Below, piece after piece: positions 8,935 through 16,441 of a DNA stretch of 38,323 nt; the first letter of the stretch is position 1; each line of letters opens with the position of its first letter. The position numbers and the translations under genes were made by a program. Under the pieces are notes generated by a model. That model was given only the letters and a program-made list of their open reading frames with translations. It searched no databases and was not told the DNA's origin. The stretch is from NCBI GenBank assembly GCA_026982395.1, contig JALSHD010000192.1, forward strand, positions 1-38,323, in the 5' to 3' direction. The stretch comes from Chromatiales bacterium (lineage in GTDB: Bacteria; Pseudomonadota; Gammaproteobacteria; Thiohalospirales; Thiohalospiraceae).

Positions 8935-9528
8935 CTATAAGGTACCTTTCGTGGACGGGACAGTATTTTCGCAGCGTGGATCTTCTTCCAGCGCCATGCG
9001 CAGGGCACGTCCGAACGCCTTGTACACCGTTTCAGCAATGTGGTGAGCATTCTTGCCCCGCAATCCATCGAGATGCAGTGTTACCTGGGCGTGATTGACA
9101 AAGCCCTGGAAAAACTCGCTGAACAGTTCGGTATCAAATTCGCCGATGGTGGCGCGAGGAAATTCCACTGCGTATACCAGACCGGGGCGGCCGGAGAAGT
9201 CTACCACCGCCCTGGCCAGCGCCTCGTCCAGGGGAACATAGGCATGACCATAACGGCGGATCCCTGTTTTGTCGCCAACCGCTTTGGCAAACGCCTGCCC
9301 CAGCGTGATACCAATATCCTCCACAGTGTGGTGGCCATCGATATGCAGGTCGCCTTCAGCCTGGATGTCCAGATCGATCAGGCCGTGCCGCGCCACCTGA
9401 TCCAGCATGTGATCCAGAAATGGCAGACCGGTGTTGAGGTGAGCCTGCCCGCTGCCGTCCAGATCAAGCGTGATGCTGATCCGGGTTTCCAGGGTTTTAC
9501 GCTCTACTGTGGCGCAACGTTTTGACAT
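8935..9528 (-). CDS. hisB: Imidazoleglycerol-phosphate dehydratase
   Basis: HisB dehydrates imidazole glycerol phosphate to imidazole acetol phosphate. At 197 aa it is the monofunctional form without the histidinol-phosphatase domain found in E. coli. The metal-binding signatures [20 protein letters not shown] and [15 protein letters not shown] are both present. It is the first his gene of this operon; hisG, hisD, hisC and a histidinol phosphatase are not in the window. Confidence 0.96.
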   Translation of the reverse strand: MSKRCATVERKTLETRISITLDLDGSGQAHLNTGLPFLDHMLDQVARHGLIDLDIQAEGDLHIDGHHTVEDIGITLGQAFAKAVGDKTGIRRYGHAYVPLDEALARAVVDFSGRPGLVYAVEFPRATIGEFDTELFSEFFQGFVNHAQVTLHLDGLRGKNAHHIAETVYKAFGRALRMALEEDPRCENTVPSTKGTL

Positions 9529-9564
9529 GATTTTTCCACGGGTTGAAATCGGTTCATAGCGGAT

Positions 9565-9593
9565 AGAATACTCTTATCTGCCATTAGTTTGAA
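9565..9593 (-). promoter_or_regulatory. Candidate promoter for the his-tat operon
   Basis: Reading the - strand, TTCAAA (9593-9588) and TATTCT (9570-9565) are separated by 17 bp, each matching the sigma-70 consensus at four of six positions. It lies about 40 bp upstream of the hisB start. The match is moderate and unverified. Confidence 0.35.
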
Positions 9594-9613
9594 TAGTGAT
9601 GCCCGCTTTGCGA

Positions 9614-10348
9614 TTAACCAATGGCTTTCATCAGCTTTCCAATTTTCTCCGCACTACCCGCCACATGAAGCGTAACCGCGCCTTCACAATCCTCTGCGCC
9701 ACCCGATGCCACCATGGTGGCAGTCAGGTCATACAGGATCCGGATGGCGTCAAGCTCGGTCACTACCGTGGCGAAACCCGCCATGATCGGCATATATCCC
9801 AGCGGGGCGCCGGTTGCCTGTGACAGCCGCTGTTGCCCGAGTTTGCCACCGATGGCAGGGATTGACGGGACAAGTTTTGTCAGGGAGATCGGGATGATCA
9901 GTTCAGCGCCGCGAGCATAGATGATCGGCAAGGCGCTGCCAATCCCCCCGCCAACAGGGGAGCCCAGCAGGATCCCCACATTGCCTTCAGCATCAATCGC
10001 ATTGCCGCTTTTGATGTAGATATCACCAGCTTCAAACTGTTCCAGCAACGGGCCTGGCCATCCCCTGGATACGTGGCTGTGTTCGATCAGGTAAGGGCCG
10101 GGGCCGCGGCTTTTTACCGGAGTTTCTGCGAATGCTCCACCCTGGATCCAGCCAATGGAAAAGGCGGCATGGCCAGGATCCTCACCCAATAGCGACTGCA
10201 CAACATGACGGGTGGTACCGCCGCCGGCGATGATAATTCGGCCATTGACCATGGCTCGTTTCAGCTGCGGCAGTTCGGCAACGGCACGGCCAATCAGGTG
10301 ACGGGCTGTGTCGGGAGGCAATACGATCAGGGCAGTTTGTGGTTTCAT
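9614..10348 (-). CDS. Conserved-looking protein of unknown function
   Basis: I do not recognise this 244-aa protein. It is rich in glycine and hydrophobic residues, with IIIAGGGTTRHVVQSLLGE near residue 40, NAIDAEGNVGILLGSPVGGG in the middle and SIPAIGGKLGQQRLSQATG later, suggesting an alpha/beta ligand-binding or nucleotide-binding fold. No signal peptide or membrane helix is obvious. It is a full-length open frame with codon use like its neighbours. It lies 85 bp upstream of hisB on the same strand, with a candidate promoter between, so membership of the his operon is possible but not shown. The ends are bounded by DUF1249 upstream. Confidence 0.7.
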   Translation of the reverse strand: MKPQTALIVLPPDTARHLIGRAVAELPQLKRAMVNGRIIIAGGGTTRHVVQSLLGEDPGHAAFSIGWIQGGAFAETPVKSRGPGPYLIEHSHVSRGWPGPLLEQFEAGDIYIKSGNAIDAEGNVGILLGSPVGGGIGSALPIIYARGAELIIPISLTKLVPSIPAIGGKLGQQRLSQATGAPLGYMPIMAGFATVVTELDAIRILYDLTATMVASGGAEDCEGAVTLHVAGSAEKIGKLMKAIG

Positions 10349-10422
10349 CCGCCCTATTATCGCGGATTCTGTAACTTGCTGCTAATCAGAATTCCAGTTT
10401 GTCGTCTCGGTTGGAGCCGGCG

Positions 10423-10872
10423 TTAACCCTGAAGCAGTGCAGGTTCCGCAGTGAAGCTCTCATAATGGGTGAGGCAGTAGCCAAGCCACTCTTGCAGTAG
10501 TTGATTCAGCTGGCGCTTTTCGTCCCGATGCCGCATCTGGGGATTGGGGTAGTCGTAGCGACCTTCAAAACGGTGTTCTCCCTGGTAGGAAAGAACTTCG
10601 GCTACCTGAGCATCATGATAGATGCGGACTTTCATGGCCATATCAACAAGATAGGGGGTTTGCTGTTTGAAAGCGTGTTTGATAGTGAGGGTTGTGGTAT
10701 AACGGCTGCATTCCTGGATAACGACATTCAGCGTCATTTTGTCATTCTGGATGCTGATCTCGGGGGTTGCCATATCGATCAGATCCGGAAACAGTTGCAA
10801 CAGGTTGCGATAGTTGTTTTCAAATACCCACATGGGTGAGGGTTGTCGATTGTTGGTCTGATATTGATGCAT
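10423..10872 (-). CDS. DUF1249 (YqiB-like) family protein
   Basis: This 149-aa protein resembles E. coli YqiB (DUF1249). It has an N-terminal MWVFENNYRNLLQLFPDL, a central region ending CSRYTTTLTI, and the typical VRIYHDAQVAEVLSYQ and HRDEKRQLNQLLQEWLGYCL segments. Members are small soluble proteins of unknown function, often near nudF and cpdA; neither is next to it here. It lies 74 bp upstream of the unknown 244-aa gene on the same strand. Confidence 0.8.
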   Translation of the reverse strand: MHQYQTNNRQPSPMWVFENNYRNLLQLFPDLIDMATPEISIQNDKMTLNVVIQECSRYTTTLTIKHAFKQQTPYLVDMAMKVRIYHDAQVAEVLSYQGEHRFEGRYDYPNPQMRHRDEKRQLNQLLQEWLGYCLTHYESFTAEPALLQG

Positions 10873-11024
10873 GGCTGTTACTGTTTATTTGTCAATGATT
10901 CTGGATATAGCTATCGACATCTGTTGCTGCGTTCTGTAGTTTTTATCCTACCTGAATTTATCCTGGATGTTTCATTGAGTTCACTTGTCTGTTGTCGCTC
11001 CGAGACTACTCTCTGGAATACTGA

Positions 11025-11906
11025 ATGACCAAAATAATAGATTATTCGAAAACTTTGCCCCAATATCTGCTGCCGCACCATCTGCTGTCACGGGCCGTAG
11101 GTGGATTGGCGCGATGCCGGATTCCGGCGGTCAAGAACCTGCTGATTGACGGATTCAGACGCCTGTATGACGTAGATCTGAGTCTCGCAGTCGAGACCGA
11201 TCCGCACGGCTATCCGGATTTCAACAGTTTTTTCACCCGCGCTTTGCGCCCTGATGCACGCCCTCTGGCTTCGGCAAACGGAGCAGTCGTTTCTCCGGTG
11301 GATGGCCGGGTCAGTCAGGCGGGGGCGATACATGATGATTCTCTTCTGCAGGCGAAAGGAAAAGAGTTTTCACTGGCCCAACTTCTGGGCTCTCCGCAAC
11401 GGGCCAATGTTTTTCAGGGGGGGGATTATGCGACGATCTATCTTTCTCCGCGGGACTATCACCGTATCCATATGCCGCTGGCCGGGAAGTTAACCGGGAT
11501 GGTGCATATACCGGGTCGTCTGTTCAGCGTCAGTCCGGCGACTACCCGTGTGGTCCCTGGCCTTTTTGCCCGCAATGAGCGGGTGGTCTGCCTGTTTGAG
11601 ACGGATGCAGGGCCGATGGCCATGGTACTGGTTGGAGCGATATTTGTGGCCAGTATCGAGACAGTATGGGCGGGGGTTGTGACGCCACCCGCAGGCAAGG
11701 AGATCAGTGTCCGGGATTTCCGCAATGATGCGCATGCGCTGGAACTGGAACAGGGGGCAGAGATGGGGCGGTTTAACATGGGTTCTACGGTTATCCTGCT
11801 GTTTGGCCGGGACCAGGTTGAATGGGGGCAGGCATGCAGGCTGGATGCAACTGTGAGGATGGGGCAGCAACTGGGTGTTTGCCGAAGCAAGCTGCCTGCC
11901 AACTGA
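11025..11906 (+). CDS. psd: Phosphatidylserine decarboxylase proenzyme
   Basis: Psd makes phosphatidylethanolamine from phosphatidylserine at the inner membrane. The 293-aa proenzyme carries the catalytic VVSPVDGRVSQ aspartate region, the YHRIHMP histidine segment, and the self-cleavage site FNMGSTVILLF. The serine there is residue 254, the same number as the pyruvoyl-forming serine of E. coli Psd. A methionine replaces the leucine of E. coli LGST. The ATG at 11025 gives the standard N-terminus. It is monocistronic by context. Confidence 0.95.
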   Translation: MTKIIDYSKTLPQYLLPHHLLSRAVGGLARCRIPAVKNLLIDGFRRLYDVDLSLAVETDPHGYPDFNSFFTRALRPDARPLASANGAVVSPVDGRVSQAGAIHDDSLLQAKGKEFSLAQLLGSPQRANVFQGGDYATIYLSPRDYHRIHMPLAGKLTGMVHIPGRLFSVSPATTRVVPGLFARNERVVCLFETDAGPMAMVLVGAIFVASIETVWAGVVTPPAGKEISVRDFRNDAHALELEQGAEMGRFNMGSTVILLFGRDQVEWGQACRLDATVRMGQQLGVCRSKLPAN

Positions 11907-12001
11907 CCTTGTTGGTGTGTCTGGCTTGTGTCTAAAAATGTCTCAAATCAGCTTTTTTCGGGTTTGTACAAAATTTTTTGATCCAGATTAAACGTGGTCG
12001 G

Positions 12002-12030
12002 TTGCGGTTTTGTATATACTCACGTATATA
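12002..12030 (+). promoter_or_regulatory. Candidate promoter of the alanine-zipper lipoprotein gene
   Basis: TTGCGG (12002-12007) and TATATA (12025-12030) are separated by 17 bp, about 125 bp upstream of the lipoprotein start. A second possible -10 box, TATAAT at 12117-12122, is closer to the gene but has no good -35 partner. Abundant outer-membrane lipoproteins usually have strong promoters and long leaders, which fits. Confidence 0.45.
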
Positions 12031-12040
12031 GTTATCCGGG

Positions 12041-12073
12041 AACAGGTCAAGTGTGAAGATATTTTGACCTGTT
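12041..12073 (+). repeat. 10-bp inverted repeat in the lipoprotein leader
   Basis: AACAGGTCAA (12041-12050) and TTGACCTGTT (12064-12073) are perfect complements separated by 13 nt. If the promoter at 12002 is used this forms a hairpin at the very 5' end of the mRNA, which could stabilise it. If the TATAAT at 12117 is used it could instead be an operator. Confidence 0.5.
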
Positions 12074-12155
12074 GCTCTGTCGAAGAGACGGAACGCTGCT
12101 GTGCAAAGTAAACTGGTTATAATGTAAATTCTAGTTGATTAAGAGGTAATAAGTG

Positions 12156-12440
12156 ATGAACGTAAAAGGAAGTATTCTTAAATTGTCTGCCGTTGCCCTG
12201 GCACTTGGCTTGATGGCCGGCTGTGCCCACAAGGGTCCTGCAGTAACACCGGAAGATGTTGCCAAGGCGCAGTCCGCTGCTGATGCAGCAATGGCTGCTG
12301 CAACCAAGGCTCAGAACAGTGCTGCTGCCGCAGAGCGGACAGCAAATGCGGCAATGAATACGGCAGAGGATGCCAAGCGTGCCGCTGATGCATGCAGCGA
12401 GCGTTGTGGTCGGATGACCGAGAAGGTGATGGCGAAGTAA
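12156..12440 (+). CDS. Small alanine-zipper lipoprotein (Lpp/OprI-like)
   Basis: This 94-aa protein has a lipoprotein signal peptide ending LMAGC, with the lipidated cysteine at residue 23. The rest is an almost uninterrupted alanine-rich helix with heptad spacing, as in the trimeric alanine zippers of Lpp and OprI. It ends in lysine (EKVMAK), the residue that in Lpp is joined to peptidoglycan. Two extra cysteines (ACSERC) sit near the C-terminus. ATG 12156 is preferred over GTG 12153 because AAGAGGT lies at 12141-12147. A convergent L,D-transpeptidase is the next gene. It is likely an abundant envelope structural protein. Confidence 0.8.
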   Translation: MNVKGSILKLSAVALALGLMAGCAHKGPAVTPEDVAKAQSAADAAMAAATKAQNSAAAAERTANAAMNTAEDAKRAADACSERCGRMTEKVMAK

Positions 12441-12474
12441 ACGCTGGATCTTTCGATAGCGGTATCTCTTCAAA

Positions 12475-12509
12475 ACAGCAAGCCGTGCGATAGCCGTCTG
12501 GCCTGCTGT
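12475..12509 (+). repeat. Hairpin in the lipoprotein 3' region
   Basis: ACAGCA-AGCC (12475-12484) and GGCC-TGCTGT (12500-12509) pair over ten positions with one mismatch around a 15-nt loop. No T-run follows. It may protect the 3' end of the abundant lipoprotein mRNA, ahead of the terminator at 12525. Confidence 0.4.
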
Positions 12510-12522
12510 GATGAGGGGAGAG

Positions 12523-13521
12523 TCAAGGGCTTGGTGGTAATACCTCCAGGCCCTTTTCCATATTATTTTCTGTAACAAACTCGGGCATACTCTTTTTCTT
12601 GGCTACAGCGATGGGGATTCCCCGTTGTTGGCGGGCTATCTGCTGAACTTTCTCCCAGTCCAGAACTGCCGGGATATCTCCACGGGCCGCGGCAACCACC
12701 TTTACCACGGGTGTCAGATTAAGTGCCTTGTCAGGCTCTTTCATTGTTTCTTCCAGTGGCGGATGGGCTTCCAGATATAACTTGTCATTAAGCCATCCGG
12801 CCTTGTAGGGCTGGTTGATAATCCGTACGGGTGTTTTTACGGGTATCAATGGAAACAGTGCTTCGATATCTTCCGGATACATCCGGATACATCCGTGGCT
12901 GACGCGCATCCCGACACCGTATGGCTTATCGGTACCGTGAATCAGGTAGCCCGGCATTCCCAGACGCAGGGCAAAACGTCCGAGAGGGTTGTCCGGGCCG
13001 GCTTTCACCACTCTCGGCAACTCGATTCCCTTTTCAGCATATTCAGCGCGAATGGATTCTGGAGGTGTCCAGGTCGGATCTTTGGTTTTTTGTGTAATCC
13101 GGGTTTTCCCGGTTGGTGTTTCCCATCCTTCCCGCCCAATTCCGATTGGGTGGGTAATCACGCGATTTTCTCCTGCGGGGAAGTAGTACAGACGGAGTTC
13201 GGCAAGATTGATAATCAATCCTTCCCGGGGAGGAGGGGGCAGGATAAACCGGGTAGGAATAACAATACGTGTTCCTGCACCGGGGAGCCAGGGGTCAACC
13301 CCCGGGTTGGCTGCCAGCATCTCACGATAACCGAGACCATAGTCTCTGGCAAAATCGGAGAAGGTGTCTTCGTATCGGCTAGTTATCTCCACAGGAGCGC
13401 CGACAACATCCTGTCCTTCCGGTGGTAAAGGGAAGCTGAGTGCATAACAGCCAGTGGAGATGAGCCCCAGCCAGATTCCTCCTAACCAAATCAATACTTT
13501 TTCCATGTTGTTTGCTGCCAT
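12523..13521 (-). CDS. L,D-transpeptidase (ErfK/YbiS/YkuD family)
   Basis: These periplasmic enzymes cut D-Ala from peptidoglycan tetrapeptides and form 3-3 crosslinks or attach Lpp. The 332-aa protein has an N-terminal signal (about residues 7-28). A LysM-like segment follows, with YEDTFSDFARDYGLGYREML and NPGVDPWLPGAGTRIVIP. The YkuD domain spans about 101-235, with His195 and catalytic Cys211 in VSHGCIRM. The C-terminal extension of about 95 residues resembles that of ErfK/YbiS proteins. It faces the alanine-zipper lipoprotein, a plausible acceptor. A cysteine in the signal region (STGC) is a poor lipobox match, so it is probably secreted rather than lipidated. Confidence 0.9.
   Translation of the reverse strand: MAANNMEKVLIWLGGIWLGLISTGCYALSFPLPPEGQDVVGAPVEITSRYEDTFSDFARDYGLGYREMLAANPGVDPWLPGAGTRIVIPTRFILPPPPREGLIINLAELRLYYFPAGENRVITHPIGIGREGWETPTGKTRITQKTKDPTWTPPESIRAEYAEKGIELPRVVKAGPDNPLGRFALRLGMPGYLIHGTDKPYGVGMRVSHGCIRMYPEDIEALFPLIPVKTPVRIINQPYKAGWLNDKLYLEAHPPLEETMKEPDKALNLTPVVKVVAAARGDIPAVLDWEKVQQIARQQRGIPIAVAKKKSMPEFVTENNMEKGLEVLPPSP
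12525..12557 (+). terminator. Likely intrinsic terminator of the lipoprotein gene
   Basis: AAGGGC (12525-12530) starts a stem of about 14 positions with GCCCTT (12550-12555), with one internal mismatch, and the + strand continues TTTTCC. The stem includes the final codons and stop of the convergent L,D-transpeptidase gene, so coding and termination functions overlap here. Confidence 0.6.
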
Positions 13522-13586
13522 CCGCCGTTAAGGCCAAGTTGTCGCACGCAGAAAATGTGCTGCGTCAATAATCAGCGCTCAGTATG

Positions 13587-13598
13587 CCCATATATGGG
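13587..13598. promoter_or_regulatory. 12-bp palindrome, possible operator
   Basis: CCCATATATGGG is a perfect palindrome in the gap between the divergent L,D-transpeptidase and unknown lipoprotein genes, 66 bp upstream of the transpeptidase start. A dimeric regulator could bind here; none is identified. Confidence 0.35.
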
Positions 13599-13610
13599 TT
13601 TCGATTAAAG

Positions 13611-13639
13611 AGCCTATCTCTCTTTGCCGATAGGTTTTT
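13611..13639 (+). terminator. Hairpin followed by T-run in a divergent gap
   Basis: AGCCTATC (13611-13618) pairs with GATAGGTT (13629-13636), and the strand runs on as T5 (13635-13639). AAAGAG (13607-13612) can instead pair with CTCTTT (13620-13625), so two exclusive folds exist. On the + strand this precedes the unknown lipoprotein, so attenuation is possible but speculative. Confidence 0.35.
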
Positions 13640-13655
13640 CATGGCAGTGGCACAT

Positions 13656-13679
13656 TATTGACGGGTGGAACCGTCAATA
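13656..13679. repeat. Perfect 9-bp inverted repeat
   Basis: TATTGACGG (13656-13664) and CCGTCAATA (13671-13679) flank a 6-nt GTGGAA loop. It lies 56 bp upstream of the unknown lipoprotein start, suitable for an operator or a leader hairpin. Confidence 0.4.
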
Positions 13680-13734
13680 TTGCGTCAGCCAGGATGGTCA
13701 CATCCCGGAAAGCGCACAGGGACGTTGATTGTAT

Positions 13735-14829
13735 ATGAAATGTCCTGAGAGCCATTGTTGTATGAATATTTTCAGATTCTGTAGCGAGGCCGGGTGTTGC
13801 GTTTTCGACACCAGAGCGCCACTGATGATCATATTGGGCAGTATGCTCATATTGATTCTGCTGGGAGGATGTCAGGACGGAAAATCAACCAGCGACAGCA
13901 GCCAGAAGATATTGAAAGAGCTCTACCCTTCAGTGGTCGATGTGATCCGAGACAGCCAGCCGGAAGATGCATATTTCAGTTATGACTCTGACAAGGGGAT
14001 CTACTATCGTGCCGTTCCCGGGTTTGTCTGGCAAGGGGTTTTGGCTGATGCTGATAACCAGTTCGCAAATCCGGCCGCTTACGACTATGCCGGTTTTGCC
14101 ATGCAGGTGGAAACCAATGAAAACAGGCCGGATCTGGAGCAGATTTGCAGCAGTTCGGTCGCGATAGCACTCTATCCTCCTGTTGCTACAGCTACGGGCA
14201 CCGGTGTGGTATTTGATCCGGTTGTCGGGCTCGGTAACAGCTCGGTTACCGGTAGTGACGGCCAGTGCGGGAATGACTATTTTCAGCTTCGGGCGCTGGA
14301 TGATGATGGTGATGGGGCGTGGGATCGTTTCCTGTACAGCTTTCCTCCCGGCGAGAACAGTGAGGTGTTGCTGACGGATGCAGCGCCCGGCGGCTGGCAG
14401 CTTCGGAATGGGGCAACTGTGCTGGCGAATTTTGAACTACCTTCTCTGTCTCCGATTGCGAATGGAGAACCTCGGGTGCTTATGCCCGTTCCACGTATCA
14501 ATCGGGATGTTGAAACAGGTCTGGTTGATAGCGTGGAGATCCGCTGGTGGCACTATAATTCGAATACCGCGCTTTATGAGCCGGTTCAGAGTAGCGATCA
14601 GATCTACCGTTCGGCGGTGGCGCTGCTTGATACGATTACCCCGGTTGACGGTGAAATCCGCGAGGAGTACCACGCCTATGGTCTTGCCGACCGGGCCGTT
14701 TTCCCAAAATATCCATGGCGAGTGGTTGGTGATCCCAGTGCAGGCGGGGATGATATGCGGGTTACTGCTGTGCAGATTTCGTATCAGGTTGATGGCGTTG
14801 CTTACCGTTTTGTCTGGCAGGCTTCATAA
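13735..14829 (+). CDS. Unknown probable lipoprotein
   Basis: I do not recognise this family. From ATG 13735 (AGGGA about 12 nt upstream) it has 364 aa. A cysteine-rich N-terminal stretch precedes a hydrophobic segment that ends LILILLGGCQDG, a good lipobox. ATGs at 13762 and 13825 would give shorter N-terminal regions and are possible real starts. The mature part is soluble, with an acidic LDDDGDGAWDRF segment resembling an EF-hand-type calcium loop and many aromatic residues. It is probably an envelope protein. The gene is isolated: a divergent transpeptidase lies upstream and epmA converges 3 bp after its stop. Confidence 0.65.
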   Translation: MKCPESHCCMNIFRFCSEAGCCVFDTRAPLMIILGSMLILILLGGCQDGKSTSDSSQKILKELYPSVVDVIRDSQPEDAYFSYDSDKGIYYRAVPGFVWQGVLADADNQFANPAAYDYAGFAMQVETNENRPDLEQICSSSVAIALYPPVATATGTGVVFDPVVGLGNSSVTGSDGQCGNDYFQLRALDDDGDGAWDRFLYSFPPGENSEVLLTDAAPGGWQLRNGATVLANFELPSLSPIANGEPRVLMPVPRINRDVETGLVDSVEIRWWHYNSNTALYEPVQSSDQIYRSAVALLDTITPVDGEIREEYHAYGLADRAVFPKYPWRVVGDPSAGGDDMRVTAVQISYQVDGVAYRFVWQAS

Positions 14830-14832
14830 ATT

Positions 14833-15834
14833 TCAGGCCCGCCCGATGGGGAAGCTTAATACCTCGCTGATTTCCGATGCGCCGGAGGAAAGCATTAACA
14901 AACGATCTACCCCCACTGCAACGCCAGCGCAATCGGGCAGGCCATAATTCAGGGCGGCCAGCAGATTTTCATCCATGGGTGTTGCGGTTTGCCCATTGTG
15001 AGCGCGTTGTTGCAGCTCTTCGAGAAAACGGCGCTGCTGTTCGGCCGCATCGGTTAATTCACGAAAGCCGTTTGCCAGTTCCACCCCCTGCAGAAACAGC
15101 TCAAACCGTTCTGCTACTAACGGATTGGTCGGGCAGATGCGGGCCAGAGCCGCCTGGGAGGCTGGATAATCAAATATAAAAGTCAGTCGTTGTTGCCCTA
15201 GTCGAGGTTGGATTACATGACTCATTAGCAGATTCAGCCAGTCATCCCGGTCCTGTTTGGCGAGTCCGGTTACCCCTTTTAATCCGTGCTGTTCTGCGCA
15301 GCTGATAAGCTGCTCGCAGTTGGCTTGGTGCGGATCAAGTCCTGCATATTGTTCAAAGGCCTGCTGGTAGCTGAGATATTCGCTTTTCCCCAGATCCAGT
15401 TGGGCCAGTAGCAGCCTGGTCAGTTGCTCCACCTCATCCATCAACTGATGGTGGCTGAAACCGGGACGGTACCACTCCAGCATAGTAAACTCGGGATTGT
15501 GGTAACGCCCCGCCTCGCCTTGGCGGAATACCTTGCAGATCTGGTAAACAGGTCCACTGCCTGCAGCCAGCAGGCGCTTCATCGGAAATTCAGGTGAGGT
15601 ATGGAGATAGAGCTGGCGGCCCTGTGCGGCATCAGGGCCGGCAAAGGTCGTGGTGAAGTTTTCTACCTGAGGATCGGTGTTGGCAGCGCTGGAAAGTATC
15701 GGTGTCTCTACCTCGAGTACATGGTGTGCGGCAAAAAAACCTCGAATCTGAGCCAGCAGGGCGGCCCGCAGCTGCAATACCTGAAGAGTCGTCTTGGGTT
15801 GCCAATTCACCACTGGCTCCCGTGAACTGTTCAA
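14833..15834 (-). CDS. epmA: EF-P--(R)-beta-lysine ligase
   Basis: EpmA (GenX/PoxA/YjeA) is a lysyl-tRNA synthetase paralogue that adds (R)-beta-lysine to Lys34 of elongation factor P. The 333-aa protein is the class II catalytic core without an anticodon-binding domain. It has EVETPILSSAANTDPQVENF, LHTSPEFPMKRLL, QICKVFRQGEAGRYHNPEFT (motif 2) and a C-terminal GVAVGVDRLLML (motif 3). The open frame begins at a TTG at 15834, with GAGAG upstream in the end of efp. A GTG seven codons later is an alternative and nearer to the usual EpmA start. It lies 3 bp after efp and is surely co-transcribed. Confidence 0.94.
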   Translation of the reverse strand: MNSSREPVVNWQPKTTLQVLQLRAALLAQIRGFFAAHHVLEVETPILSSAANTDPQVENFTTTFAGPDAAQGRQLYLHTSPEFPMKRLLAAGSGPVYQICKVFRQGEAGRYHNPEFTMLEWYRPGFSHHQLMDEVEQLTRLLLAQLDLGKSEYLSYQQAFEQYAGLDPHQANCEQLISCAEQHGLKGVTGLAKQDRDDWLNLLMSHVIQPRLGQQRLTFIFDYPASQAALARICPTNPLVAERFELFLQGVELANGFRELTDAAEQQRRFLEELQQRAHNGQTATPMDENLLAALNYGLPDCAGVAVGVDRLLMLSSGASEISEVLSFPIGRA

Positions 15835-15837
15835 ATG

Positions 15838-16407
15838 CTACTCTCTGACTCGCGACACATACTCTCCGGTACGCGTGTCCACCTTGATAAGCTCCCCTTC
15901 ATTGACAAACAGTGGTACCTGCACAACAGCACCAGTTTCCAGTGTTGCGGGCTTGTTACCACCGGTGGCGGTATCGCCCCGAACACCAGGCTCCGTTTCG
16001 ACGACCTTGAGAATGACATGGTTGGGAGGGGTCACACTGAGAGGAGCACCGTTCCACAAGGTAATCGTGCAGATGTCCTGCTCTTTCAGCCATGGTTTGG
16101 CATCCGCAACCACTATTTCATCGGCAGCGACCTGCTCAAAGGTTTCCTGATCCATAAAATGCCAAGCCTCCCCATCGTTATACAAATACTGCATTTCGGT
16201 CTCGACCACATCAGCTGCTTCGATGCTTTCCCCTGATTTGAAGGTACGTTCGATGACCCGGCCGGTTTTCAGATTGCGCAGTTTTACCCGATTGAAGGCT
16301 TGTCCCTTGCCGGGCTTGACGAACTCATTCTCGATAATGGCAGCCGGATCGCCATCCAGCATCACCTTGAGCCCCCGCTTGAATTCGTTGGTGCTGTAAC
16401 TTGCCAT
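15838..16407 (-). CDS. efp: Translation elongation factor P
   Basis: EF-P rescues ribosomes stalled at polyproline. ATG 16407, with AGGAG about 12 nt upstream, gives 189 aa starting [14 protein letters not shown]; a longer open frame to 16629 overlaps epmB and is not used. Lys34 in [10 protein letters not shown] is the residue modified in the EpmA/EpmB pathway. The KOW-like N-terminal and two OB domains are full length. A possible client with an 11-proline run is encoded at 37312. Divergent epmB and downstream epmA complete the core modification system. Confidence 0.97.
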   Translation of the reverse strand: MASYSTNEFKRGLKVMLDGDPAAIIENEFVKPGKGQAFNRVKLRNLKTGRVIERTFKSGESIEAADVVETEMQYLYNDGEAWHFMDQETFEQVAADEIVVADAKPWLKEQDICTITLWNGAPLSVTPPNHVILKVVETEPGVRGDTATGGNKPATLETGAVVQVPLFVNEGELIKVDTRTGEYVSRVRE

Positions 16408-16441
16408 GGTGTTGTTTGACTCCTGTACAATCTGTTTGCGT

